Assembly (NCBI GenBank): GCA_035651755.1
Contig: DASRFA010000056.1
Coordinates: 124,001 to 188,000 of the forward strand
Source: DASRFA01 sp035651755
GTDB taxonomy: Bacteria; Desulfobacterota; Binatia; UBA12015
Length of the DNA: 64,000 nt
Direction of reading: 5' to 3'
This document shows, one piece after another, positions 1 to 10,551 of this stretch. The first letter of the stretch is position 1. Each line of letters opens with the position of its first letter. A program made the position numbers and the translations under genes. The notes under the pieces were generated by a model. The model was given only the letters and a program-made list of their open reading frames with translations. It ran no database searches and was not told the origin of the DNA.

Positions 1-171
1 AACGGCGGGCGAGACCGCGGTCGACGCGCTCGATCGTCCGCGGCCGCCGACGCCGCGGTGGGGACCCGCTTGCCCGCGGCGGCGGCCGCCGACTAGTGTT
101 GCCGGCGTAGCCCCATCGTACCCGCTCGCCCGGCACCGGACGCTGCGGAGCAACCGGAAGGATCGCACGGC
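1..171. other. Left edge, no supportable gene
   Basis: The first 171 bases are very G+C rich and open in several frames. One plus frame runs from the window edge to a TAG at 94-96, giving about 30 Ala/Arg-rich residues. It could be the tail of an upstream gene, but nothing in it is recognisable. A purine-rich stretch (GGAAGG, about 155-160) lies upstream of the thiolase ATG and is a poorly spaced ribosome site. Confidence 0.3.
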
Positions 172-1323
172 ATGAAGAAGGGTCGAGAAGTCTGCGTCAT
201 CGGCGTCGGCATGACCAAGTTCGAGCGCTGCAACCGCAACTACGTCGAGCTCGTCGAGGAGGCCGTGCGCGGCGCGCTCGACATGTCGAAGACGCCGGCG
301 GACGACTTCGAGCAGGCGTTCTGCGGCTACGTGAGCGGGATGAGCGCGCAGGGACAGCGGGCGCTCTACTCGATGGGCATGGGCGGGCTCCCGGTCTTCA
401 ACGTGCACAACTACTGCTCGACCGGCTCGAACGCGCTCTTCCTCGGCTGGCAGGCGATCACCTCCGGCATGAGCGAGTGCGTCCTCTGCTTCGGCTTCGA
501 GAAGATGGAGAAGGGCTCGCTCGACTCGCAGCTCGAGGGCCTCAAGCAGAACTACAAGGAGGAGGAGAAGAAGCCTCCGCAGGCGGCGGTCATGTTCGGC
601 AACGGCGGCCGCCAGCACATGGAGCTCTACGGGACGACCAAGGAGCAGTTCGCGAAGGTGAGCGTCAAGAATCATCGGCACTCGGTGCACAACCCGCGCT
701 CCCAGTACCGCGACCCGTGCACGCTCGAGGAAGTCCTCGCTTCGCGCGAGGTCTACGACCCGCTCACGCTCCTCCAGTGCTGCCCGACGTCCGACGGCGC
801 CGCCGCCGCGATCCTGTGCTCCGAGGACTACGCCAAGCGCCACGGCATCTCGAACCCCGTCAAGCTGATCGGCATGTCGATGCAGACCGATCGCCCGGAG
901 GACTGGAACCTCGGCTTCCTCGGCATGATCGGCGTCGGCATGTCGCGGCGGGCCGCGCAGAACGTCTACGACATGAGCGGCTACGGCCCGAAGGACGTCG
1001 ACGTCATCGAGCTCCACGACTGCTTCTCCACCAACGAGCTCGTCACCTACGAGTCGCTCCAGCTCTGCCCCGAGGGCCAGGGCGGCCGGCTGATCGACGA
1101 GGACCAGGTGACGTACGGCGGCAAGTGGGTCGTGAACCCGTCGGGAGGCCTGCTCTCCAAAGGCCACCCCCTCGGCGCGACCGGCATCGGCCAGTGCTTC
1201 GAGCTCACGAGCCAGCTGCTCGGGAGCTGCGAGCAGCGTCAGGTCGCGGGCGCGAAGATCGCGCTGCAGCACAACGTCGGTCTCGGCGGCGCGTGCGTGG
1301 TCGCCATGTACAAGCGCGGCTGA
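172..1323 (+). CDS. Thiolase, SCP2 / lipid-transfer type (acetyl-CoA acetyltransferase family)
   Basis: A 383-residue thiolase-fold enzyme of the SCP-x type that joins or cleaves acyl-CoA thioesters, typically in beta-oxidation of sterol side chains or branched acids. The nucleophile is Cys82 in NYCSTGSNA. His282 in ELHDCF and His332 in GGLLSKGHPLGATG complete the catalytic set. The C-terminal NVGLGGACVVAMYKRG is the usual thiolase end, but the otherwise common active-site CxG cysteine region is replaced by GLGGAC, as in SCP2-type members. The length matches this subfamily (about 380-400). A thioesterase begins 27 bp downstream on the same strand, so the two are probably cotranscribed for acyl-CoA turnover. 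The exact substrate cannot be told from sequence. Confidence 0.93.
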   Translation: MKKGREVCVIGVGMTKFERCNRNYVELVEEAVRGALDMSKTPADDFEQAFCGYVSGMSAQGQRALYSMGMGGLPVFNVHNYCSTGSNALFLGWQAITSGMSECVLCFGFEKMEKGSLDSQLEGLKQNYKEEEKKPPQAAVMFGNGGRQHMELYGTTKEQFAKVSVKNHRHSVHNPRSQYRDPCTLEEVLASREVYDPLTLLQCCPTSDGAAAAILCSEDYAKRHGISNPVKLIGMSMQTDRPEDWNLGFLGMIGVGMSRRAAQNVYDMSGYGPKDVDVIELHDCFSTNELVTYESLQLCPEGQGGRLIDEDQVTYGGKWVVNPSGGLLSKGHPLGATGIGQCFELTSQLLGSCEQRQVAGAKIALQHNVGLGGACVVAMYKRG

Positions 1324-1350
1324 GAGCGCCTTCGGTCGGGCGCCGACGGA

Positions 1351-2148
1351 GTGTTCCAGTTCGACGAGGATACGCGCGTCGCACCCGCCGGCGACGGCGT
1401 CTTCACCGGCACGATCAGCGACCGCTGGGGCATCGGCGCCGTCCCGAACGGCGGCTACGTGCTCGCGGTCGCGATGTCGGCGCTCCGCTCCGCATCGAAC
1501 GGCCTCGACCCGCTGACCGTGACGGCCCACTACCTGCGACCCGCGCGGCCCGGGCCGGCCCGGATCGCGGTCGAGATCGTGAAGGCGGGCCGGAGCTACA
1601 CCACCGCCGCGGCGCGCGTGATTCAGGACGGGGGCGAGGCGGTGCGCGTCCTCGCGACCTACGGTCGCCTCGGCGACACGCTCGACACGCGGTACCTCGC
1701 GGCCGCGCCACCCGCATGCGCGCCGCGCGAGCGCGGGTACGCGCGCAGCGGCGATGCCGCCATGGGGATCACGCAGCGCTTCGAGCACCGGCTCGATCCG
1801 TCGACCGCGGGCTTCCAGCGCGGGCGGCCGACCGGCCGGGCCGAGGTCGTCGGATGGATTCGCTTCGCCGACGGACGACCGCCCGACGTCCACTGCCTCG
1901 GGCTCGTCGCCGATGCCTTCCCGCCCTCCGTGTTCGAGGTCCTCGAGCGCGGCTGGGTGCCGACGATCGAGCTCACCGTGCACGTGCGCGCTCGCCCGAC
2001 GTCGGAGTGGCTGCGCTGCGCCTTCCGCACGCGCGTCATCCAGAACGGGCTCCTCGAGGAGGACGGCGAGATCTGGGACGAGAGCGGAACGCTGGTCGCG
2101 ATGTCGCGTCAGCTCGCGGCGCTGCCGCGAGCGCCGCGCAGCGACTGA
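1351..2148 (+). CDS. Acyl-CoA thioesterase-like, double hotdog fold
   Basis: A 265-residue protein of the TesB-like thioesterase family, expected to hydrolyse acyl-CoA to free acid and CoA in the cytoplasm. The N-terminal hotdog half contains VPNGGYVLAVAMSA, which forms the buried helix and CoA-facing segment of this family. The second half (about 120-255) is the C-terminal hotdog. Translation probably starts at GTG 1351, because the conserved region begins only about 30 residues later and no ATG is suitable. It follows the thiolase by 27 bp. Its last 40 bases overlap the 3-prime end of the convergent hybrid kinase gene. Substrate range is unknown. Confidence 0.85.
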   Translation: MFQFDEDTRVAPAGDGVFTGTISDRWGIGAVPNGGYVLAVAMSALRSASNGLDPLTVTAHYLRPARPGPARIAVEIVKAGRSYTTAAARVIQDGGEAVRVLATYGRLGDTLDTRYLAAAPPACAPRERGYARSGDAAMGITQRFEHRLDPSTAGFQRGRPTGRAEVVGWIRFADGRPPDVHCLGLVADAFPPSVFEVLERGWVPTIELTVHVRARPTSEWLRCAFRTRVIQNGLLEEDGEIWDESGTLVAMSRQLAALPRAPRSD

Positions 2149-5100
2149 CGCGGGAAAGGAGCCGGCGCGCGCGTCGCGGAGGCGGCACCCGACGCCTGAG
2201 CCTGGAGCGCGCGCTTCTCCGCGAGCACGCGGCCGCACGCTGCACCGGCGGCGTCGTCGGCGTCGCGTCGAGCGCTCGCCGAGCAAAGCGCGGCCAGCGC
2301 GCGCACGATCTCCGCCTTCTTGATGGGCTTCGAGACGTAGCCGTCCATGCCGGCCTGGAGGCACCGCTCGCGATCGCCCTCCATCGCGTGCGCCGTCATG
2401 GCGACGATCGGCAGGCGCGCGCCGTGCGCGTCCTCCTGTGCCCGGATGCGCGCCGTGGCTTCGAGGCCGTCCATCTCGGGCATCTGGACGTCCATCAGGA
2501 CGGCGTCGTAGCGCGTGCGGGACGTCGCGCGCACCGCTTCCGCGCCGTTCGCGACGCAGTCCGCGCGGCAGCCCATCCGCGCGAGCATCGCGACCGCGAC
2601 CTTGCGGTTCACCGCGTTGTCCTCGGCGACCAGCACGTGGAGGCCGAGCTCGACCTCGGCGTCGTCGGACGCGGGCGGCACGGCGGCATGGATCGCCTTC
2701 CCGGCGGCGGACGCGAGAGCGCCGCGGAGCGCGGATCGCCGAACCGGCTTCGTGAGCACCGCCGCGACCGCGTCGCGATCGTCGGGCGCCGGCGCACCGA
2801 GCGGCGAGAGGAGCGCGATCGCGAGCCCGGCGAGCGCGGGGTCCGAGCGCACCGCCGCGAGCGCGGCGGTCGACCCGCCCGGCATTTCGGCGTCGAGCAG
2901 CAGCAGCTCGAACGGCTCGCTGGCGGCGGCCTCGCGCAGCGCGACCACGGCCGCCGCTCCGCTCGCGACGCCGGTCGCGGCGCACCCGAACGACGCGACG
3001 AGCTCGCACAGCGCACTCCGCGCCGCCTCGTCGTCGTCCGCGACGAGCACCCGGAGGCCTCGCAGCGCCGCCGACGCGCCCGTCGCGGGTCCGGCCGCGC
3101 GCGGCTTCGCGAGCTCGATGTCGACCCAGAACGCGCTGCCGCGGCCGGGCGCGCTGTCGACGCCGATCCGGCCGCCCATGAGCTCCACGAGCTGACGCGT
3201 GATCGTGAGCCCGAGCCCGGTGCCGCCGTACCGACGAGTGGTCGCGCCGTCGACCTGCGTGAAGCTGTCGAAGACCGCCGCCTGGCGCTCCGCGGGGATG
3301 CCGATCCCGGTATCGCGGACGACGAGACGGAGGCGCGCGCTCCCGGCCGTCTCCGACAGGATCTCGGCGGCGATCGTCACGCGGCCGCGCTCGGTGAACT
3401 TGACGGCGTTTCCGACGAGGTTGTTCAGCACCTGTCGCAGGCGATGAGGGTCGCCGACGACGTGCTCCGGAAGCCCCGCCGGCAGCGCGCAAACGACCTC
3501 GAGACCCTTCTTGAAGGCGCGCGGCGCGAGCAGCTCGGCGACTTCCTCGAGCAGCCTCGCGAGGTCGAACGGCACCTGCTCGATCGTCATCTTGCCGGCC
3601 TCGATCTTCGAGAAGTCGAGGATGTCGTTGATCACCGTGAGGAGCGCGTCCGCAGACGCGCGGATGGTCGCGACGAAGTCGCGCTGATCGTCGGCCAGGG
3701 CGGAATCCGCGAGGAGGTCCGCCATGCCGATGACGCCGTTCATCGGCGTCCGGATCTCGTGCGACATGTTGGCGAGGAACTCCGACTTGAGGCGCGCCGC
3801 CATGAGGGCCGCGTCGCGCGCCTTCGCGAGCTCGCGCTCGGCGCGCTCGCGCTCGATCGCGATGCCGCCGAGGTGCGCCGCGGCTTCGATGAGCGGCCCG
3901 TCCTCGATGGCGAGCGGTCGGCTCGCCGGGTAGTGGAGCGCGAGCACGCCGATGACGTCGCCGCCGGCGGTCGCGACCGGCTCGGCCCAGCATCCGCCGA
4001 GGCCGGCGTCGTCCCACGTGGTCACTCGCCGCGACTTCGCGGCGGCCGCCTCGGCGGCGATGCCCGCGATCTCCCGGCCCTCGGCGTAGAGGGCGCGCGC
4101 GGCGTCCGCCGGCAGCCGCGGCGCGATCGCCTGCTCCACCGAAGAGCCGTCCGCGCCCAGGACGACGAACGCGCTCGCGGTGCCGAGGTCGGAGTCGAGA
4201 GCGTCGACGAGGGTCGCGAGGGCGTCGGGCAGCGCGGCACCGCGCGCGATCGCCTCCAGGACGCGTTTCTGTCCGGCCTCGCGCGCCTCGGTCCGCTTGC
4301 GGTCCGTCACGTCGCGCGAGTTGAGGACGACGACGGGCTCGCCGTCGATGTCGGTCATGCGCGTCCCGATGCCCTCGAGCACCCGCCACGAGCCGTCCCG
4401 GTGGCGCACCCTGACCTCGCGGCGGCCGCTCTCCGCGCCGGCCAGGATCTCGGCGAGCCCGCGACCGTAGGCAACCACCTCCTCGGGGTGGACGATCTGG
4501 CCCGTCGGCCCGTCCACGAGCTCGGCCGGGCGGTATCCCAGGATCCGCTCGATCGACGGGCTCTGGTACCGGACGTGCAGGTCCGGGCCGACGATGGTGA
4601 TGAGATCCGACGCGTTCTCGATCAGCGACCGGAAATGCTCCTCGCGCCGCCCGACCTGCTCGAACAGCGCCGCGCGCTCGAGGGCCGCGCTCGCCATGGG
4701 AGCGAGCACGCCCGCCTCGTCGGCGATCTCGTCGCTGAAGGCGTGGCGGCGCCCGGTGTCGCCGAGGAGCAGGCACCCGAGCGTTCCGTCGCGACCCACG
4801 AGCGGCAGCAGCAGCGCTGACGCGAGCCCGAGCACGCGCCGGAGCGGTCCGGTCGCCGCGTCGCCCTCGTGGAGCTCGTTCCGGTAGATCGCGCGTCCCT
4901 CGCGCAGGACCGCGCCGAGAAGCGGCGGCTCCTCCTTCCAGGTGAGAGCCGAGCAGTCGGCTGCGAGGCCGTGGGCGCCGAGCACCGCGACCCCGTCCCG
5001 CTGCGCGACGAGCACCGCGCCGACGTTCACGCGGAAGAGCGTCGCCGCCTCCTCGCTCACGAGCCGCGCGATCCGCTCGGGATCGGTCTCGCGATTGACG

Positions 5101-5831
5101 GCGGCCGCGAGCGCGGCGAGACCGGCGCGAACGCGCGCCGCGTGCTGGAGACGCTGGAAGGCGCGCGCCTGGTCGACGAGGTTCGCCGCCTGCCACGCGA
5201 GGCTCTGGACGATGCGGCGCGCGGTTTCGTCGAAGCCCGGCGGCTCGCCGACGCTCACGACGAGCGCGCCGCGCGCGCTCGAGCGCAGAGGCACGAGGAA
5301 GATCGCCCACTGCTCGAGCGTGTCGAGGAGCTCGGCGTACTCCGGGCTCGCGTCCTCGCGCGTCGCGTAGCCGATGCGTCCGGCGCGCAGCTCGTCGATG
5401 AACGGGATACGGCTGCGGCCGTCGCCCGCGCGGCTGTGGCCGAAGAAGAGCTTCTTCGAGAAGCGCTCGACGACGTGCGGCGGCGTGCCGCAATCCGCAG
5501 CCGGAACGAAGCCGCGCGAGCGACTGCTGAACAGGTACGCGGTGGCCCGGTCGCACGGCATCTGGTCGACCGCGAGGCGACAGATGCGATCGAGCACCGT
5601 GTGGAGGTCGAGGCTGTCGATCTGCAGCAGCGCGTCCGCGACCCGGCGCTCGCGCTCGAGGTTTGCGACGCGCGCGAGCGCGGCGTCGACGTCCCAGCGC
5701 GTCCGCTCTGCGCGAGGCTCCGTGCGCCCCGCTCGGGCGCCGAACGCCCTCCCCTCGTCGCCGCTCCGCACGGGACGGTGCACAGCAATTCGCTTGCCGG
5801 TGCGATCCCGCGGGTCACGCCGTACTTTCAC
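2109..5831 (-). CDS. Hybrid sensor histidine kinase (GAF, GAF, PAS, GAF, HisKA, HATPase, REC, REC)
   Basis: A soluble hybrid kinase of about 1240 residues with no membrane segment, so it senses a cytoplasmic signal. Domain order: two GAF-like domains (about 30-340), a PAS domain with SPSIERILGYRPAEL (about 360-480), a third GAF, then HisKA with the phosphoacceptor in FLANMSHEIRTPMNGVIGMA. Next come HATPase_c (DTGIGIP and GGTGLGL boxes) and two receiver domains with acceptor Asp in LLLLDAEMPG and AVLMDVQMPEMDG. No Hpt domain is seen, so the phosphate must go to a separate Hpt protein. The start is uncertain: GTG codons at 5831, 5783 and 5771 are in frame and none has a good ribosome site. It lies 167 bp downstream of the NtrC-type regulator on the same strand and may be part of that signalling set. 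Confidence 0.88.
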   Translation of the reverse strand: MKVRRDPRDRTGKRIAVHRPVRSGDEGRAFGARAGRTEPRAERTRWDVDAALARVANLERERRVADALLQIDSLDLHTVLDRICRLAVDQMPCDRATAYLFSSRSRGFVPAADCGTPPHVVERFSKKLFFGHSRAGDGRSRIPFIDELRAGRIGYATREDASPEYAELLDTLEQWAIFLVPLRSSARGALVVSVGEPPGFDETARRIVQSLAWQAANLVDQARAFQRLQHAARVRAGLAALAAAVNRETDPERIARLVSEEAATLFRVNVGAVLVAQRDGVAVLGAHGLAADCSALTWKEEPPLLGAVLREGRAIYRNELHEGDAATGPLRRVLGLASALLLPLVGRDGTLGCLLLGDTGRRHAFSDEIADEAGVLAPMASAALERAALFEQVGRREEHFRSLIENASDLITIVGPDLHVRYQSPSIERILGYRPAELVDGPTGQIVHPEEVVAYGRGLAEILAGAESGRREVRVRHRDGSWRVLEGIGTRMTDIDGEPVVVLNSRDVTDRKRTEAREAGQKRVLEAIARGAALPDALATLVDALDSDLGTASAFVVLGADGSSVEQAIAPRLPADAARALYAEGREIAGIAAEAAAAKSRRVTTWDDAGLGGCWAEPVATAGGDVIGVLALHYPASRPLAIEDGPLIEAAAHLGGIAIERERAERELAKARDAALMAARLKSEFLANMSHEIRTPMNGVIGMADLLADSALADDQRDFVATIRASADALLTVINDILDFSKIEAGKMTIEQVPFDLARLLEEVAELLAPRAFKKGLEVVCALPAGLPEHVVGDPHRLRQVLNNLVGNAVKFTERGRVTIAAEILSETAGSARLRLVVRDTGIGIPAERQAAVFDSFTQVDGATTRRYGGTGLGLTITRQLVELMGGRIGVDSAPGRGSAFWVDIELAKPRAAGPATGASAALRGLRVLVADDDEAARSALCELVASFGCAATGVASGAAAVVALREAAASEPFELLLLDAEMPGGSTAALAAVRSDPALAGLAIALLSPLGAPAPDDRDAVAAVLTKPVRRSALRGALASAAGKAIHAAVPPASDDAEVELGLHVLVAEDNAVNRKVAVAMLARMGCRADCVANGAEAVRATSRTRYDAVLMDVQMPEMDGLEATARIRAQEDAHGARLPIVAMTAHAMEGDRERCLQAGMDGYVSKPIKKAEIVRALAALCSASARRDADDAAGAACGRVLAEKRALQAQASGAASATRAPAPFPRQSLRGARGSAAS

Positions 5832-5998
5832 CCGTTCGCACGCGCGTTCAGCCGGTCGCGCCGGAGCGACGCGCCAGCGCCGGCATGTGCCCGGAGCGGC
5901 ACAGCGCCCCGGGAGCGTGCCAGGAGCGTCACACTCCGTTGCGCGCTTCGACCGCGCGCTTGCTCCCGAGCGCGCGCGGCGAGCCGCCCCGGCACCGT

Positions 5999-7383
<1,385 letters not shown>

Positions 7384-7387
<4 letters not shown>

Positions 7388-8421
7388 GCGGCGGCCCTGC
7401 CGGCGTCGCGCGGCCGGTCGGCTCCGCCCGCTCCGCCGGCGTCGGCGGGCAGGCGGATCCGGAAGCGCGCGCCGCCTCCGGGACGATCTCCGACCTCGAT
7501 CGTCCCGTCGTGCGCTTCGACGATCTGGCGCGCGACCGCGAGGCCGAGGCCGGTGCCTTTCTCGCGCGTGGTGAAGAACGGCTCGAAGATCCGCCCGCGG
7601 AGCGCCTCCGGCACGCCGGGACCCGAATCGGCGACCGCGATCTCGACGGCGCCGTCGGCGGCGCGCGCCTCGAGCGCAACCTCGCCGCCGGCGGGCACCG
7701 CGGCGGCGGCGTTCGAGAGGAGCCCGAGGAGGACCTGCACGATCAGGTCGGGATCGCCGTGGATCGGAGGCACGCGCTCCGCGTCGCCGCGCCGGAGGCG
7801 GATGCTCTTCGCGGCGAGCTCCTCGCGCGCGAGCAGCGAGGCCTGATCGAAGAGCGCGGACACCTCGACCGCGCGCGGCGCGAGGCGCGGCGGTCGCGCG
7901 AAGCTCAGGAGCGACGTGACGACGCTCGAGAGCCGGTCGATCTCGGCGAGGATGAACGAGCTCGCGCGCCGCGACTCGTCGTCGCCATCGGGAAGCGCCT
8001 CGCCCAGGCCCTGTGCGGAGGAGCGGATGATCGCGAGCGCGTTCCGGACCTCGTGCGCGATCGCGGCCGCGAGCTGTCCGAGCGCCGCGAGCTTCTCGCT
8101 CTGGACCAGGCGCGCGCGCGCAGCCGCGATCGCCTCGAGCTGGCTCCGGATGACGGCGGCGTGCGCCCGGTCGCGCCGGCGCGCCTCGAGCACCATGCCG
8201 AAGGTGAAGCCGAGCGCCGAGAACGTCGCGCCGTAGAGGCCGAGCGAGGGCAGCGTCACGTCGACGCCGTTCATCTGGAAGCGGATGCCCATCGCGAGCG
8301 ACACGACCGTGTCGAGCGCGCCGAAGAGCGCGCCCACCGCGAGGCCGAGCCAGCGCTCGCGGCGGAAGCCGGTCGGCTCGGGCGGGGTCACGGCGGGCGA
8401 GGGCTGTTCGACGTCTGGCAT
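7384..8421 (-). CDS. Membrane sensor histidine kinase, partner of the NtrC-type regulator
   Basis: A 345-residue kinase. The N-terminal part has two hydrophobic segments (about 24-45 and 57-80) with almost no periplasmic loop, suggesting sensing in or near the membrane. HisKA carries His123 in AAIAHEVRNALAIIRSS, and the ATPase has DSGPGVP and GTGLGLAVARQI motifs. The start at ATG 8421 puts the first membrane segment near residue 24; longer in-frame extensions are Arg/Ala-rich and look non-coding. The stop overlaps the regulator start by 4 bp (ATGA). Confidence 0.9.
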
Positions 8422-8838
8422 CGCGATGAGTCGGAGCAACCGGCGCACCAGCCGCGCCGATCGCTCGGCAGATTGTCGCGTACAGCGTCGCCGTCCCGCA
8501 ATCCGGGCCGTGACCCGGTCGCGGCGTTGGTTTTCGGGACGCGCGGGCCGCCCGGGGGCGCTGGTCGCGAATGCCGCAGCTCGCGTCGCAGCGTTGCCGT
8601 CGCGCAACGCGCGTCGCTCCGCCGCAACCGTCGCCGGCGCGCGCGGCCGCACGTCGCGCGCCGCCGTCGCGGAAGAACCCCGCGCCGTGGCGGTTTCGGC
8701 CCCAGCGGCGCGCCCCGACCGAGCCGGCACGCGGCTTGGACAGGGCGGCCAGCGACCCGCCGCGAGCGGGCCGATGGAGGCGGCGCGGCACGGGCGCCGC
8801 CCGCGTCGCTCCGGGACGTCCGGAGCATGGAGGTGACG
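8422..8838. other. Divergent intergenic region, 417 bp
   Basis: This stretch separates the leftward kinase operon from the rightward DUF2834-like gene. Open frames here are short and biased toward Arg/Ala. A TGG-N10-GC arrangement near 8528 lacks the conserved C and TT of a sigma-54 promoter. I see no convincing promoter or gene. Confidence 0.4.
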
Positions 8839-9162
8839 ATGAACTGGAAGAAGCTCGGCCTCTGGGTCGTCTTCGCAGATTTTCTAGCCTTTACAGCGTG
8901 GGTCGTCTACGAGCACGGCTACAGCTCCTTCTTCACGCTCGCAGCCGGGAGCGCGGTCGGCGCCCAGATGCTGCTCGATCTCGCCATCGCGCTCACGATG
9001 GTCTTGACGTGGCTCGTGCGCGACGCCCGCGAGCGCGGGATCTCGCCTACTCCGTACGTCGTCCTGACGCTCTTCGCCGGGAGCATCGGCCCGCTGCTCT
9101 ACCTCGTCCGTCGCCGGGATACGGAGCCCGCGCGCGTCGCGCGGGTCGCGGTGCGCGCGTAG
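8839..9162 (+). CDS. Small membrane protein, DUF2834-like
   Basis: A 107-residue protein with three predicted membrane helices: LWVVFADFLAFTAWVVYEHG, the region around MLLDLAIALTMVLTWLVRDA, and YVVLTLFAGSIGPLLYLVRR. This layout and size fit the DUF2834 family, whose role is unknown. The start is ATG 8839, placed 4 bases after GGAGGTG, a strong ribosome site; an in-frame ATG 12 bases earlier overlaps that site and is less likely. It ends 14 bp before the stop of the convergent beta-barrel gene. Confidence 0.75.
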   Translation: MNWKKLGLWVVFADFLAFTAWVVYEHGYSSFFTLAAGSAVGAQMLLDLAIALTMVLTWLVRDARERGISPTPYVVLTLFAGSIGPLLYLVRRRDTEPARVARVAVRA

Positions 9163-9176
9163 CACGTCATCGGCGC

Positions 9177-10544
9177 TCAATAGTAGTATTCGAACGACAG
9201 CGTAGCAGTGACATCGGGGCGCAGGCCGTCGTTCGTGATCGGCACGGACACGGCCGCGCCGACGAGCGTGTTGTAGGGCAGCTGCAGCCTACCGCCCGCG
9301 AGGAAGTCCACGTAATTCGTTCCCAATCCCGCGGGGTCCTGACGGACCCACTGCGTCTCGAGCGTGCCGTCCTCCGTGCGCGCGGTCTGCGAGGCGACCG
9401 CCGGGGACCATTCCAGCTCCTTGAGGTACTTGGAGCCGCCGAAGCCGAAGTCGATCAGCGCGTTTCCCGTCGCGTCCTGTGGATCGTCGGACGAGAACGG
9501 TCGCAGCCAGACCGACGTCCCGACGTTCCAGACCGAACGCCACAGTTCCTTGAAGTCGGAGTCGAACTCGTATCCGGCGTCGATGTGGAGCCGTACGTTC
9601 TTGGCGAGTGGCGCCGCCAGGATGACGCGCGTGAGCGCGCCGAAGCTGTTGGTGCCGGCCAGCTCGTCGGAGCTGGGGCTCGGGAGGGCCAGCTCCTCGG
9701 ACATCGCGAGCGCCAGCCAGTCGCGATTCAAGAGAACCTTCTTCAGCGCGACGCCGGCACGGCCGAAACCGAGCTGCGCGCCCTGATCGAGCTGTCCGCC
9801 GAGCTGGGTGACCTCTTCGTCGTTGAAGAAGAAAGCCCCGTTCCTGAGCCCGTCGTCGAGGACGTCGACAGCTTCACGCGGCGTCGTGTGCGCGAAGTTC
9901 ACTTGGATGGGAATGTGACGCAGGCCGGGAAGCGTCTCGTTTCCGTTGACCGCCAGAAAAACCTCCCGCGCGGTCGCTTTCACGATCGTGATCGGTGCGT
10001 TGACCGAAACGTCGAGCCCAAATGGGGTGCCGTACGTGGCGGAGACGTTCACCACGACGGCCGTCGCATCGACGTTCAGGCCGAGCTTGGTCGCCGCCAC
10101 GACGTCGGGAGCCTGCGAGCTCGTGCCGACGTATGCGACTGGCGCGAAATCGTGAGAGAGCTGGAAGTACGAGGTCGCCACACGGAAGTCGAACGAGTTG
10201 GGAGCGAGAACTTCCGGGGCGCGAAAGGAGATCGGCCCCAGGCGCGGGCTCTTTCCGAACGCGATCTCCACTTCCTCGTCGGGAACGATCTCGTAGAGGA
10301 ACGATTGCCCAGCGGTCGGGGGAAGCGCCGAGATCGCCTGTTGGACGGCGACCCGCACCGACTGCTTGACCGCCTCGATCTGCGCCCCGACGAACGATCT
10401 TCGAGCGGATTGGTTGAGGTCGGTGATTCCGAGAATGTCGGCGGCCCGTGCCGACGCCGAGTCGAGCACAACGAGGCACGCGCCCACGCACGCGAGTCGG
10501 CGGAAGCGTCCACCGGCGATGGCGACCGTTACGGCGGCGCTCAT
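9177..10544 (-). CDS. Predicted outer-membrane beta-barrel protein, last gene of the TIR/patatin operon
   Basis: A 455-residue exported protein with a signal peptide (hydrophobic core about 17-30, ASARA cleavage site near residue 34). The body has many alternating polar/hydrophobic stretches, and the final residues LSFEYYY give the C-terminal aromatic signature used for outer-membrane barrel assembly. No close family is recognised; the plan resembles MetA-pathway / transporter-like barrels seen in proteobacteria. It begins only 7 bp after the stop of the TIR gene, so it belongs to the same transcript. An outer-membrane protein is unusual in a TIR/patatin neighbourhood, and its presence suggests an envelope-linked role. 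The upstream site (GAGG) is weak, so translational coupling is plausible. Confidence 0.72.
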   Translation of the reverse strand: MSAAVTVAIAGGRFRRLACVGACLVVLDSASARAADILGITDLNQSARRSFVGAQIEAVKQSVRVAVQQAISALPPTAGQSFLYEIVPDEEVEIAFGKSPRLGPISFRAPEVLAPNSFDFRVATSYFQLSHDFAPVAYVGTSSQAPDVVAATKLGLNVDATAVVVNVSATYGTPFGLDVSVNAPITIVKATAREVFLAVNGNETLPGLRHIPIQVNFAHTTPREAVDVLDDGLRNGAFFFNDEEVTQLGGQLDQGAQLGFGRAGVALKKVLLNRDWLALAMSEELALPSPSSDELAGTNSFGALTRVILAAPLAKNVRLHIDAGYEFDSDFKELWRSVWNVGTSVWLRPFSSDDPQDATGNALIDFGFGGSKYLKELEWSPAVASQTARTEDGTLETQWVRQDPAGLGTNYVDFLAGGRLQLPYNTLVGAAVSVPITNDGLRPDVTATLSFEYYY

Positions 10545-10551
10545 GTGAGCC

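Noticed and set aside
477..4820. Very long plus-strand open frame of 1447 codons
   Set aside because: It is an Arg-rich shadow of thiolase, thioesterase and hybrid kinase in other frames; high G+C makes such frames common.
8422..8838. Sigma-54 promoter near 8528 for the small membrane gene
   Set aside because: TGG-N10-GC only; the C after TGG and the TT before GC are missing.
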